Below, piece by piece: positions 1-7,740 of a stretch of 64,000 nt of DNA; the first letter of the stretch is position 1; each line of letters starts with the position of its first letter. The position numbers and the translations under genes were made by a program. The DNA comes from Alkalihalobacterium elongatum. GTDB taxonomy: Bacteria; Bacillota; Bacilli; Bacillales; Bacillaceae_F. Where the stretch lies: contig NZ_WMKZ01000009.1 in NCBI RefSeq assembly GCF_019024285.1, forward strand, positions 1-64,000, read 5' to 3'. Below the pieces are notes generated by a model. It was not told the origin of the DNA and did not search any database. It worked only from the letters and a program-made list of their open reading frames with translations.

Positions 1-77
1 AACCGCCGTATACGGATCCGTACGTACGGTGGTGTGAGAGGTCGGATAATCAATTAATGATTATCCTCCTACTCGAT
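1..77 (+). mobile_element. 3' end of a group II intron (domains V and VI)
   Basis: Two RNA helices typical of a bacterial group II intron are visible. Domain V: 3-9 pairs with 26-32 and 11-14 pairs with 19-22 around a four-base loop, with a CGC triad at 4-6, the form I associate with class C introns. Domain VI: 36-38 pairs with 72-74, 39-41 with 68-70, and 44-52 with 58-66, leaving A71 as the bulged branch-point adenosine. The intron should end at T77, seven bases on. The rest of the RNA and any reverse transcriptase/maturase gene lie upstream of the window. Class C introns usually insert just behind terminator hairpins, so the upstream flank is expected to be one. Confidence 0.85.
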
Positions 78-115
78 GTGCATCACCTTAAATAACTATC
101 GATGATAACTATGCT

Positions 116-295
116 CTATTTATCTTTATTGACTTCAAGTCTCGTATACAATTCAACAAAAAGATGGACTGTCATACCAAAGATAAATGAGCATGTGATG
201 ATAACAAATAAAGAAAGTTCTTTATGAAACCCTAATACGAGAAACAACGTAAATACAATTAGGGTACTAATAAAGAATTTAGGTGAAACCTTCAT
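116..295 (-). CDS. Small two-helix membrane protein, 59 aa
   Basis: This is an open frame of 59 codons with a strong ribosome site (AAAAGGAGG, seven bases before ATG at 295). The product begins MKVSPKFFISTLIVF. It has one hydrophobic segment at about residues 8-23 and a second at about 28-46, joined by a short charged turn (HKE), and ends in a charged tail (EVNKDK). I do not recognise a family. It lies between the group II intron end and another small membrane protein gene on the opposite strand. The ribosome site and clean two-helix layout are the case for it being real; no function can be assigned. Confidence 0.65.
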   Translation of the reverse strand: MKVSPKFFISTLIVFTLFLVLGFHKELSLFVIITCSFIFGMTVHLFVELYTRLEVNKDK

Positions 296-527
296 AATAG
301 AGTCCTCCTTTTAAATTTATTTAAAGCTTTTTTCTAAAGGATTTTCTCTCATAGATTTTTGCTCTTACCTATTAGATTTAAAGGACAGAACAATATTAAC
401 ATAATAACCCAATGGAAATAAAATACATAAAGTTGCACAAACTCCTGGATTTAATGATAAAGTTAAAAAATAATAAATAAATGTAAAAGCATTCATTATA
501 TAAAATCAATAACAGTGGAGGGAGAAA

Positions 528-803
528 ATGAAATTATTCATTCAATCTATTCTTATTTCAATCATTGTTCACGCTCTATACATTATCGGGCATGTTGTCT
601 ATGGTATTTACTTAACGAACTCATATGTGCCCAAAATTGTTAACTCATATGAAAATGTGGCTTACTTACAAAATGAAGTGGCTTTCGGGTACGTAATTAA
701 TCCATTCTTAATGGTCGGTTCTTTTATTATCGTTACAATTGTAGCTGCAATTGCCCTACAAATAATTAAGAGGTTAAGAGATGACAGGTTAACTAATGCT
801 TAA
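528..803 (+). CDS. Small membrane protein of unknown function, 91 aa
   Basis: A 91-residue protein with two strongly hydrophobic segments (about residues 3-27 and 57-80), a polar loop between them and a basic C-terminus (KRLRDDR). ATG at 528 follows a good ribosome site (GGAGGGAGA). It is a single gene closed by the terminator at 826-866. No catalytic motif or known domain is apparent. With the divergent 59-aa membrane protein at 116-295 it forms a small pair of unknown role. Confidence 0.7.
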   Translation: MKLFIQSILISIIVHALYIIGHVVYGIYLTNSYVPKIVNSYENVAYLQNEVAFGYVINPFLMVGSFIIVTIVAAIALQIIKRLRDDRLTNA

Positions 804-825
804 TATCATGTATAGTTGGGTTATT

Positions 826-866
826 GTAGCAGGGAATGTAGAGAATATTTCCCTGCTACTTTTTTC
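826..866 (+). terminator. Rho-independent terminator
   Basis: An 11-bp perfect stem (826-836 with 849-859, GTAGCAGGGAA) is followed by a T run. It ends the transcript of the 91-aa membrane protein gene and separates it from mrfA. Confidence 0.85.
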
Positions 867-915
867 TTTATTAACAAACACACATTCGCTACAATAGTGA
901 ATAGAGGTGAATGAT

Positions 916-3207
916 ATGTTCGGTAAAAAGTCATTATCAGATGTTTTAGAATTTTTAAGAAAAGATGAGCAATTATCAAAAAATATAACATACTGGCATG
1001 AAATAGAACCTGAAGATGGATCATACGTTTCTTTTCCAGAAGTGTTAGATAGTCGAATAAAAAACGCATTATCAAACCGTGGGATCAAGTCTTTATATAG
1101 TCATCAAGGACAGGCGTTCACTGCAGGGGTTAGTAAGAGAAGTTTCGTGGCCGTAACACCGACAGCATCAGGGAAAAGTCTTTGTTATCACTTACCTGTG
1201 TTACAGCAAATTATTGAAGATGAGGAAAGCAGAGCACTTTATCTTTTCCCCACAAAAGCACTTGCCCAAGATCAAAAAAGTGAAGTCAATGAGTTAATAG
1301 ATGAAATTGATGTTCATGTTAAATGTTATACGTATGACGGTGATACGGCACCAAACATCCGGCAAGCTGTGCGTAAAGCTGGTCACATCGTAATTACAAA
1401 CCCAGATATGCTTCATTCAGCAATCCTTCCACATCACACAAAATGGGTAGCATTCTTTGAGAACTTAAAATATATCATCATTGACGAGTTGCATACGTAC
1501 CGTGGAGTGTTTGGTAGTCATGTAGCAAATGTTATTCGTCGTTTGAAGCGAATTGCTAACTTTTACGGCAGTGATCCAACGTTTATTTGTACGTCAGCTA
1601 CAATTGCCAACCCTAAGGAATTGGCCGAGCAATTAACGGGAAAAAAGATGGAGCTAATTGATAAAAGTGGGGCGCCACGAGGTCGCAAGCACTTTCTTTT
1701 TTACAACCCGCCAATTGTTAATGAGCCATTAAATATTCGCAGAAGTGCAACGGTTGATGTGAATAAGTTAGCTAAGACGTTTTTAAAAGAAAAGATCCAA
1801 ACAATCGTGTTTGCTAGAAGTCGGGTCAGGGTTGAGGTGATCTTGAGTCATTTGCAAGAACTTGTAAAAAAAGAATTAGGGCCAGCTTCGATCAGAGGGT
1901 ATCGAGGAGGTTACTTACCAAAACAGCGCCGAGAGATTGAACAAGGTTTAAGAAAAGGTGATGTTATCGGTGTTGTTAGTACAAATGCTTTAGAGCTAGG
2001 AGTTGACATTGGGCAACTTCAAGTTTGTATTATGACAGGATACCCAGGGTCTGTTGCAAGTGCTTGGCAGCAAGCAGGAAGAGCTGGTCGGAGGCAGGAT
2101 GAGTCCCTTATCGTAATGGTAGCTAGTTCAACGCCAATGGATCAATATGTTATTCAACACCCTGAATATTTCTTTGAACGAAATCCCGAGTCAGCGCGTA
2201 TTAATCCGAACAATTTAATTATTTTAGTTGATCATTTAAAATGCGCAGCATATGAACTTCCTTTTAAATACGGTGAAACGTTTGATGGTGAGGAGATTGA
2301 AGAAGTTTTAGAATTTTTAACTGAGGAGCAAGTACTTCATCATAAAGGGTCAAAATGGTATTGGATGAATGATGGATTCCCTGCTCACGGTATTAGTCTG
2401 CGTTCGGCTTCACAAGAAAATGTCGTCATTATCGATCAAACAAATACTGGTAATGTAAAAGTAATTGGTGAAATGGATACGTTCAGTGCAATGACACTTC
2501 TTCATGATGAAGCGATTTACCTTCATCAAGGAGTGCAGTATCAAGTAGAATTACTTGACTGGGATGAGAAAAAAGCATGGGTTCGCGAAGTTGATGTCGA
2601 ATATTTTACAGATGCCAACCTAGCTGTTGAATTAAGAGTTTTAGAAGAAGATAAGGAAAAACCAATGGATGAAGCAAAATTATCGTATGGGGATGTCATG
2701 GTCAATGCAAAGGCTACAATCTTTAAAAAAATTAAGCTTTCGACGTTTGAAAACATTGGTTCAGGACCGATTCATTTACCTGAAGTTGAGCTGCACACCA
2801 ATGCGATGTGGATGAGCTTCTCAAAAGATGTTGTGGATGAGTTAGGAAAAGAGCCTCTTGAACAAGCGCTTACTGGACTTGCTCACCTATTTCAACATGT
2901 TGCACCCGTTTTTGTTATGTGTGATCGTAATGATTTGCACGTTATCCCGCAAATTAAAGCTATTCACTCTGAAGAACCTACGATTTTCTTTTATGATCGT
3001 TATCCAGGTGGAGTAGGACTAAGTGAACAGATTTATAAGAATTTCCCCCAAGTATTGAGGGAAGTTCAAAAAATGGTTGGCAATTGTCCGTGTGAAAGTG
3101 GTTGTCCGTCCTGTGTAGGACCATCTGTTGAAACAGGAGAAAAAGGAAAAAGCTTAGTTGGTAAATTAATTGCTAAATTGACAGGGGAGGATTTACATGT
3201 CCATTAA
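916..3207 (+). CDS. mrfA: DEAD/DEAH-box DNA helicase MrfA (YprA)
   Basis: A superfamily 2 helicase of about 763 aa matching B. subtilis YprA/MrfA, which with MrfB removes mitomycin-type lesions in a UvrABC-independent repair route. Visible motifs are Walker A (TPTASGKS, about residue 82), DEVH-type box IIDELHTYRG, motif III TSATIANP, and the motif VI region QQAGRAGRR. The C-terminus is a DUF1998-type region with four cysteines (CPCESGCPSC) that probably bind metal. An in-frame GTG at 907 lies inside the ribosome site (GAGGTGA), so ATG at 916 is preferred. The gene overlaps mrfB by 11 bases, so the two are co-transcribed. Confidence 0.93.
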   Translation: MFGKKSLSDVLEFLRKDEQLSKNITYWHEIEPEDGSYVSFPEVLDSRIKNALSNRGIKSLYSHQGQAFTAGVSKRSFVAVTPTASGKSLCYHLPVLQQIIEDEESRALYLFPTKALAQDQKSEVNELIDEIDVHVKCYTYDGDTAPNIRQAVRKAGHIVITNPDMLHSAILPHHTKWVAFFENLKYIIIDELHTYRGVFGSHVANVIRRLKRIANFYGSDPTFICTSATIANPKELAEQLTGKKMELIDKSGAPRGRKHFLFYNPPIVNEPLNIRRSATVDVNKLAKTFLKEKIQTIVFARSRVRVEVILSHLQELVKKELGPASIRGYRGGYLPKQRREIEQGLRKGDVIGVVSTNALELGVDIGQLQVCIMTGYPGSVASAWQQAGRAGRRQDESLIVMVASSTPMDQYVIQHPEYFFERNPESARINPNNLIILVDHLKCAAYELPFKYGETFDGEEIEEVLEFLTEEQVLHHKGSKWYWMNDGFPAHGISLRSASQENVVIIDQTNTGNVKVIGEMDTFSAMTLLHDEAIYLHQGVQYQVELLDWDEKKAWVREVDVEYFTDANLAVELRVLEEDKEKPMDEAKLSYGDVMVNAKATIFKKIKLSTFENIGSGPIHLPEVELHTNAMWMSFSKDVVDELGKEPLEQALTGLAHLFQHVAPVFVMCDRNDLHVIPQIKAIHSEEPTIFFYDRYPGGVGLSEQIYKNFPQVLREVQKMVGNCPCESGCPSCVGPSVETGEKGKSLVGKLIAKLTGEDLHVH

Positions 3208-4480
3208 AGGCAAACTTTCGCGAATGAAAAAGCACTTGTCAATTGAGGCACCCCAAGAATCAGTGGTTAAGCCAACACCTACTATAATGGAGTCTGTTGC
3301 TCAAGTTCCTTTTTATGATAAATGGAGAAAGCTTGATGCTAGTGTTATTCATCTAGAGGAAAATTACACAATTCTTCGGGAAAAACACTATGAGCTAGAG
3401 ACTCTGCATGGAAAATATACGTTTGCTGATGCGATTGACATTGTTGAGCGATGGCACGAAACTAGTTTGAAGCATCCCTTGTCCGCCGCAGGACGATCAC
3501 CAGAGGATTTACTGTTTTTTGATACAGAAACGACTGGGTTGTCGAGTGGGGCTGGGAGTACGATTTTTTTACTTGGATACAGTCAATTGACAAGAGAAGG
3601 GGTTAAGGTAAAACAATATTTTCTCCCTGGCCCTGAGCATGAAGTGGCTATGTATTATCATTTCTTAAATGATGTAAAAAACTTAAGTAATCTTGTAACT
3701 TATAATGGAAAGGCTTTTGATTGGCCACAAGTAAAGACGAGACATACTTTTGTAAGAGACGAAGTACCGAAGCTACCAGCATTTGGTCATTTCGATTTAC
3801 TACATGGTTCGAGGAGGTTGTGGAAAGAAATATTGCCTTCTTGTAAGCTTTCAATTGTTGAAGGTGAAATATTAAAGTTTGAACGAGGAGAAGATACACC
3901 GGGATATATGGCGCCGATGCTGTATTTTGATTTTTTACATGAACCTGATCCCGATTATATTAAAGGTGTTTTAACGCACAATGAATGGGACGTCCTTTCC
4001 TTAATCTCATTGTATGTTCATATTTCAAGCTGCTTATTAGATTATGAGAATAAAGAGTTATCAACGATTGAAAGACTGCAGATTGGAAAGTGGTTTGAGT
4101 TTGTTGGTGAAAAGGAGAGGGCACTCGATTGTCTTGAAAAGCTTATGAAAGAAGATGAAGGCAATATATCTGAAGACGGAATTTTATTACTGAATAAGTT
4201 ATATAAGCAATCTAATCGAGAGAATGATGCAATAAAACTTTTAGCAAAATCGTTCAAAACTAGAAATTTATTTTCTGTTGAAATGGCAATTGAACTTTCC
4301 AAACTATATGAGCACTATAATAAAGATTATGAAAAAGCATTAGATATTGCAGTAGCTGGTCTAACCTGGTGCAAGGAAGCAACAAAGTTAGCGGGGAAAT
4401 TAAAAACAAAACAAACGGCCGAACTCGTAAAAAGAATAGAAAGGCTTGAACGAAAATTAGTTAAAGCGACTGACTCCTAA
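3197..4480 (+). CDS. mrfB: DEDDh-type exonuclease MrfB (YprB) with C-terminal helical repeats
   Basis: A 427-aa protein whose central part is an RNase H-like 3'-5' exonuclease: DTETTGLSSG carries the first acidic pair (D109, E111), VTYNGKAFDWP the second motif, and HNEWDVLSL the last catalytic histidine/aspartate region. After about residue 290 it becomes helical with TPR-like character (ERALDCLEKL, EKALDIAVAG). This matches B. subtilis YprB/MrfB, the nuclease partner of MrfA. The start ATG at 3197 lies inside the end of mrfA behind GGGGAGG. The overlap supports translational coupling of helicase and nuclease. Confidence 0.92.
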   Translation: MSIKGKLSRMKKHLSIEAPQESVVKPTPTIMESVAQVPFYDKWRKLDASVIHLEENYTILREKHYELETLHGKYTFADAIDIVERWHETSLKHPLSAAGRSPEDLLFFDTETTGLSSGAGSTIFLLGYSQLTREGVKVKQYFLPGPEHEVAMYYHFLNDVKNLSNLVTYNGKAFDWPQVKTRHTFVRDEVPKLPAFGHFDLLHGSRRLWKEILPSCKLSIVEGEILKFERGEDTPGYMAPMLYFDFLHEPDPDYIKGVLTHNEWDVLSLISLYVHISSCLLDYENKELSTIERLQIGKWFEFVGEKERALDCLEKLMKEDEGNISEDGILLLNKLYKQSNRENDAIKLLAKSFKTRNLFSVEMAIELSKLYEHYNKDYEKALDIAVAGLTWCKEATKLAGKLKTKQTAELVKRIERLERKLVKATDS

Positions 4481-4491
4481 GGGATATAACC

Positions 4492-4531
4492 GAAAGCGTT
4501 ATTCCTTATTATGGAGTCAGACGCTTTCTTC
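4492..4531. terminator. Hairpin between mrfB and the convergent ferredoxin gene
   Basis: GAAAGCGT (4492-4499) pairs with ACGCTTTC (4521-4528), followed by TTC. An alternative stem pairs CTGACTCC at the mrfB stop (4470-4477) with GGAGTCAG (4513-4520). It lies between converging genes and may serve both. Confidence 0.5.
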
Positions 4532-4532
4532 A

Positions 4533-4856
4533 TTAATCTTCGCTTGGTCTTGGCCCAGCATCGAGCCCTGATGCGCTTACTGTCATCATTGGCTTAACTG
4601 TAGCATCACCATTAACGAAAACTTGGCAAGATAAGCGGTAATTTTCATCAATTCCTTTAGCTGAAAAAGCTGCCTTTTCAATATCTGTTAATTCACCAAA
4701 TTCACCGTCAATAACTTCCACTCTACAGGTTGTGCACTTGGCTTTACCACCACAACGGTGAAGGATATCAATCCCGTGATCTTCTAATGCTAACACTAGT
4801 TTAGTGCCATTTTCTACTTCAAATGTATCTTGGCCAGGAACTGTTATTTTTGCCAT
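4533..4856 (-). CDS. 2Fe-2S ferredoxin
   Basis: A 107-aa plant/adrenodoxin-type ferredoxin. The four cluster ligands are visible: C35, C41 and C44 (CGGKAKCTTC) and C77 (RLSCQV). It would act as a soluble one-electron carrier; the partner enzyme is not evident from the neighbours. The open frame extends upstream to 4997, but ATG at 4856 has a strong ribosome site (AAAGGAGGG) and starts exactly at the domain (MAKITVPGQ), so the longer form is rejected. It is a single gene, convergent with mrfB. Confidence 0.9.
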   Translation of the reverse strand: MAKITVPGQDTFEVENGTKLVLALEDHGIDILHRCGGKAKCTTCRVEVIDGEFGELTDIEKAAFSAKGIDENYRLSCQVFVNGDATVKPMMTVSASGLDAGPRPSED

Positions 4857-5211
4857 GATTAACCCTCCTTTATTTCCATTATATCCCCCATATTTCCAGG
4901 AAGCAAACGGGTTGTATTTCCCGAGCAAGCGCATATTTAGAGTAGTTTCGCCAAAAAAAGATACTACTGGTTTGTTTGTTTTTGACGAAAAAATCACACT
5001 ATTCTAAATAAACAAATCTTTATTCAGAGATGTTTAATTATTTATTATTGTGTTTTCTTAACCTTTCGGTTCCTGAAATGCCAGATAATTTAACTATTAC
5101 AATTAAACATTAGACTTTAACACAGATATTTCGTTATAAATAGGACTAACTATAGCGAAGAAACTTAGGCGAACCTATAATTTATCAAGGAAATTAGGGC
5201 AAACAACTAGT
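4857..5211. other. Intergenic region between the ferredoxin gene and cotD
   Basis: About 350 bases of AT-rich sequence between divergent genes. No credible gene is seen; the open frame on the plus strand at 4804-5007 lies across the ferredoxin start and has no ribosome site. The cotD promoter described next lies at its right edge. Confidence 0.6.
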
Positions 5212-5239
5212 ACATCTTGAGTGCTCCTTACATAGGTTA
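5212..5239 (+). promoter_or_regulatory. Putative sigma-K promoter of cotD
   Basis: CATAGGTTA at 5231-5239 fits the sigma-K -10 consensus CATANNNTA, and ACA at 5212-5214 lies 16 bases upstream, in place of the short AC-containing -35. The position, about 30 bases before the cotD ATG, fits mother-cell expression late in sporulation, as known for cotD in B. subtilis. Confidence 0.6.
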
Positions 5240-5270
5240 ATATTGAATAACAATTAAGGAGGAATATAAA

Positions 5271-5600
5271 ATGTGGAATAGACCATGTAGACCATGTACA
5301 AAAGTAATGCCTGCAGTTGTTCACCCGACAAAAAATACTTTTTCTCAACAGAGCTGTGAGTATATCGTTCCTGAAATTCATCCGAGTCATCACCATCACA
5401 TGACAAACCATCACTATAAGCATATTCACAGTTTCCCTCAAACAGCTTCACAATCACAACAAATCACTCATCAACACTTTGTATCACCAGGAGCAGGAGC
5501 AGCAGGCTTTGGAGGACCAGGAGCAGGAGCAGGCTTTGGAGGACCAGGCTTTGGAGGACCAGGCTTTGGCCCGCGTCCACGTCCAGGTTTTGGCTGGTAA
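5271..5600 (+). CDS. cotD: Spore coat protein CotD with glycine-rich tail
   Basis: 109 aa. Residues 1 to about 72 match the CotD family: His- and Cys-rich, with VVHPTKNTF, IVPEIHPSHHHH and QITHQHF blocks. Such proteins are structural parts of the inner spore coat. From about residue 73 the protein continues into a Gly/Ala/Pro/Phe repeat built on GFGGPG units, ending PRPRPGFGW. B. subtilis CotD is about 75 aa and lacks this tail. The start follows AAGGAGG with an eight-base gap, and a sigma-K-like promoter lies just upstream. The place next to ypsA and gpsB is as in Bacillus. Confidence 0.88.
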   Translation: MWNRPCRPCTKVMPAVVHPTKNTFSQQSCEYIVPEIHPSHHHHMTNHHYKHIHSFPQTASQSQQITHQHFVSPGAGAAGFGGPGAGAGFGGPGFGGPGFGPRPRPGFGW

Positions 5601-5607
5601 TTCTAAG

Positions 5608-5632
5608 GGAGAGCTGATTTGCTCTCCTTTTC
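5608..5632 (+). terminator. Terminator after cotD
   Basis: GGAGAGC (5608-5614) pairs with GCTCTCC (5621-5627), followed by TTTTC. Confidence 0.75.
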
Positions 5633-5710
5633 ATTTTTTCTAACTTGTATTAGGATAATTATGTATCAATATTTATCGAAATCGTTCAGGGAAATAAGTT
5701 AGGAGTATAT

Positions 5711-6262
5711 ATGATAAAAGTGTGTGTAGTTTCTGGCTACAAAGGACATGAATTAGGCATTTTTGACCAAAAACATAAAGGAATACAATACATAAAAAAG
5801 ACAATCGAAAAAAAGCTTCGCCAGCTTCTAGATGAGGGTTTAGAATGGGTCCTTATCAGTGGTCAACTTGGTGTTGAGCTTTGGACAGGTGAAGTAGTGT
5901 CTGATTTAAAAAAAGAATATTCACAGCTAAGGCTTGCGGTAATGACGCCTTTTTTGTTGCAAGAAAAAAACTGGAGTGAAGCGAATCAAGAGCACTACCG
6001 TCACGTTCTAGGGTTAGCTGATTTTGTAGATAGCATCTCCAAAAAAGAATATGAAAGTCCAGCACAGTTAAGGGTGAAAAATCAATATTTGGTCGAAAAA
6101 AGTGATGGTCTCGTTATTTTATATGATGAATGGAAAGAAGGTTCCCCGAATTATTATTTGGAACCTGCTTTGAAGCGTACTGAACGTGATGGCTATCCTA
6201 TATTCTATATCACACCTGATGATATAAATTCGACAGTACAAGAAGAATTAGATGAGTTTTGA
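5711..6262 (+). CDS. ypsA: YpsA, SLOG-superfamily protein (DUF1273)
   Basis: 183 aa, full length and collinear with B. subtilis YpsA: SGYKGHELGIF at the start, the conserved WVLISGQLGVE loop near residue 50, and KSDGLVILYDE with EGSP near residue 140. The family has a Rossmann-like SLOG fold thought to bind a nucleotide-type ligand; YpsA is reported to affect cell division in Firmicutes, consistent with its fixed place before gpsB. ATG at 5711 follows TTAGGAG. No membrane segment or signal peptide is seen. Confidence 0.9.
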   Translation: MIKVCVVSGYKGHELGIFDQKHKGIQYIKKTIEKKLRQLLDEGLEWVLISGQLGVELWTGEVVSDLKKEYSQLRLAVMTPFLLQEKNWSEANQEHYRHVLGLADFVDSISKKEYESPAQLRVKNQYLVEKSDGLVILYDEWKEGSPNYYLEPALKRTERDGYPIFYITPDDINSTVQEELDEF

Positions 6263-6360
6263 CGTGAAGAAAGTCGAAAAGAACAAATTGACAATTGTTC
6301 TTAATTCTGAAAAAATAGTAAAAGTAGTAGTCTACAGTTAAGAACTGGGGTGGATTTTAT

Positions 6361-6669
6361 ATGAGTCAATTTCGATTTACAGCAAAAGATATTTTAGAAA
6401 AAGAATTTAAAACAAGCCTAAAAGGATATAATCAAGATGATGTTGATAAATTTTTAGATGCAATTATTCAAGATTATGAAAAATTTCACGAAACAGTTGA
6501 AAGATTAGAACAAGAAAATCAACAATTACGTCGTGAAGTAAAACGGGCGCAAGAACAAAAACCAAAAGCTCCGACGTCATCATCACCTGTCGGAAGTACA
6601 AATTACGATATTTTACAACGTCTATCAAACTTGGAAAAAGAAGTATTTGGTAGAAAACTATACGAATAA
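6361..6669 (+). CDS. gpsB: Cell division protein GpsB
   Basis: 102 aa. The N-terminal DivIVA-like domain (residues 1-65) shows [11 protein letters not shown] and the conserved [12 protein letters not shown], which contacts membrane and penicillin-binding proteins. It runs into a coiled coil ([14 protein letters not shown]), a short Pro/Ser linker and a C-terminal helix ([13 protein letters not shown]) used for oligomerisation. GpsB shuttles between side wall and septum and couples PBP1 to division. It follows ypsA by 98 bases; an 8-bp inverted repeat (6279-6286 with 6295-6302) lies in the gap. The ATG has a GGGGTGG ribosome site. Confidence 0.95.
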   Translation: MSQFRFTAKDILEKEFKTSLKGYNQDDVDKFLDAIIQDYEKFHETVERLEQENQQLRREVKRAQEQKPKAPTSSSPVGSTNYDILQRLSNLEKEVFGRKLYE

Positions 6670-6731
6670 TCTTTTTTATGACGGTAAAAATGTAGATACT
6701 AAAACAACTAATTAACAAAGGAGAGGCTCTA

Positions 6732-7121
6732 TTGATTGAAGTATATATTGATGGGGCAAGTGCTGGAAACCCTGGTCCTTCTGGAGCAGGTGTTTATATT
6801 AACTACAAGGATGGGACTGAAGATCGCTTTGCAATTCCACTTGGTGAGTTAACCAATCATGAAGCTGAATATATGGCTTTAATAAAAGCTTTAGAAATAT
6901 GTAAAGAAAAAAACTTATCAGCAGTATCATTTCGCACAGACTCACAACTAATTGATCAAGCGGTTGAGAAACGCTATGTTAAGAAAGAAAATTATCAAAA
7001 GTTACTAGAGCAAGCACTAAAATACATCGATGAACTTGATTTGTTTTTTATGAAGTGGATTCCTAGTAATCAAAATAAAAATGCTGATGAACTTTCTAGA
7101 CAAGCCGTAAGAAAAAATTAA
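6732..7121 (+). CDS. RNase HI-like protein
   Basis: 129 aa forming a single RNase H fold with no N-terminal hybrid-binding domain. The acidic residues are in place: D in VYIDGASAGNPG, E in NHEAEYMALIKALE, D in FRTDSQLI, and D in NKNADELSRQA near the end. It would cut the RNA strand of RNA-DNA hybrids; relatives such as B. subtilis YpeP/YpdQ are weakly active or of unclear role. Start: TTG at 6732, six bases after AAAGGAGAGG; no ATG gives a full domain. It stands between gpsB and rnpB. Confidence 0.85.
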   Translation: MIEVYIDGASAGNPGPSGAGVYINYKDGTEDRFAIPLGELTNHEAEYMALIKALEICKEKNLSAVSFRTDSQLIDQAVEKRYVKKENYQKLLEQALKYIDELDLFFMKWIPSNQNKNADELSRQAVRKN

Positions 7122-7143
7122 CTGGTCTTCAAAGTAGTACCAG

Positions 7144-7173
7144 TTGACCCTACAGCCTAAATCGTAATATAAT
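7144..7173 (+). promoter_or_regulatory. Sigma-A promoter of rnpB
   Basis: TTGACC (7144-7149), 18-base spacer, TATAAT (7168-7173). The predicted start, near 7180, is just ahead of the RNase P RNA. Confidence 0.75.
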
Positions 7174-7196
7174 AATACTTGTCGATAAGACAGCAC

Positions 7197-7606
7197 AGCG
7201 TTTAGCGTTCAGGTAATTGCTATATCACTCGATGATATAGAGGAAAGTCCATGCTCGCACGACCTGAGATGGTCGTAGTGTTCGTGCCTAGCGAATTCAT
7301 AAGCTAGGGTAGTCTGGTTTTGACTGGGCTAACGGCGAGGTAAGCACCTACGTCCTTTCGGATATGGTGTGATGCTTCTGAAAGTGCCACAGTGACGTAG
7401 TCCGCTTGGAAACAAGTGGAGTGGAACGGGTAAACCCCTCGAGCGAGAAACCCAAACTATGGTAGGGGCACCCTCTTGAAGGAATTCAACGGAGAGAGGG
7501 ACAGGTGACTAGTCACCTGTAGATAGATGATTACCCCCTGAGTACGAGGCTCATCACCGCTTGCAGTACAATGGGACAAAACATGGCTTATCGAACGCTA
7601 AAATGA
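7197..7606 (+). ncRNA. rnpB: RNase P RNA, Bacillus type B
   Basis: The sequence is recognisable as type B RNase P RNA: GAGGAAAGTCCATGCTCGCA near the 5' end, CTCGAGCGAGAAACCCAAA in the centre, GGAATTCAACGGAGAGAGGG, and the 3' block ACAAAACATGGCTTATCGAA. Helix P1 closes the molecule: TTTAGCGTTC (7201-7210) pairs perfectly with GAACGCTAAA (7593-7602). It is the catalytic RNA that cuts 5' leaders from pre-tRNA together with RnpA. The place between gpsB and ypsC is as in B. subtilis. The exact ends are estimated from P1. Confidence 0.97.
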
Positions 7607-7614
7607 TGACTGTT

Positions 7615-7640
7615 AAGCCCACAGTATAAGGGCTTTTTTA
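7615..7640 (+). terminator. Terminator of rnpB
   Basis: AAGCCC (7615-7620) pairs with GGGCTT (7630-7635), followed by a run of T. Confidence 0.8.
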
Positions 7641-7740
7641 TTTGCCCTTTTTTACTGGGTAATGTTGGTCAAATATCCTTATTTGTGATTTTGGTTGAAC
7701 ATGTCTATAATGGTGAAAGACTATAATGTAGGTGATTGAA

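Noticed and set aside
365-496. A 43-codon frame on the minus strand (MNAFTFIYYFLTLS...)
   Set aside because: No ribosome site before its ATG; hydrophobic content is expected from AT-rich sequence.
4857-4997. An N-terminal extension of the ferredoxin (47 codons)
   Set aside because: The extension has no ribosome site, while ATG 4856 has AAAGGAGGG and begins at the domain.
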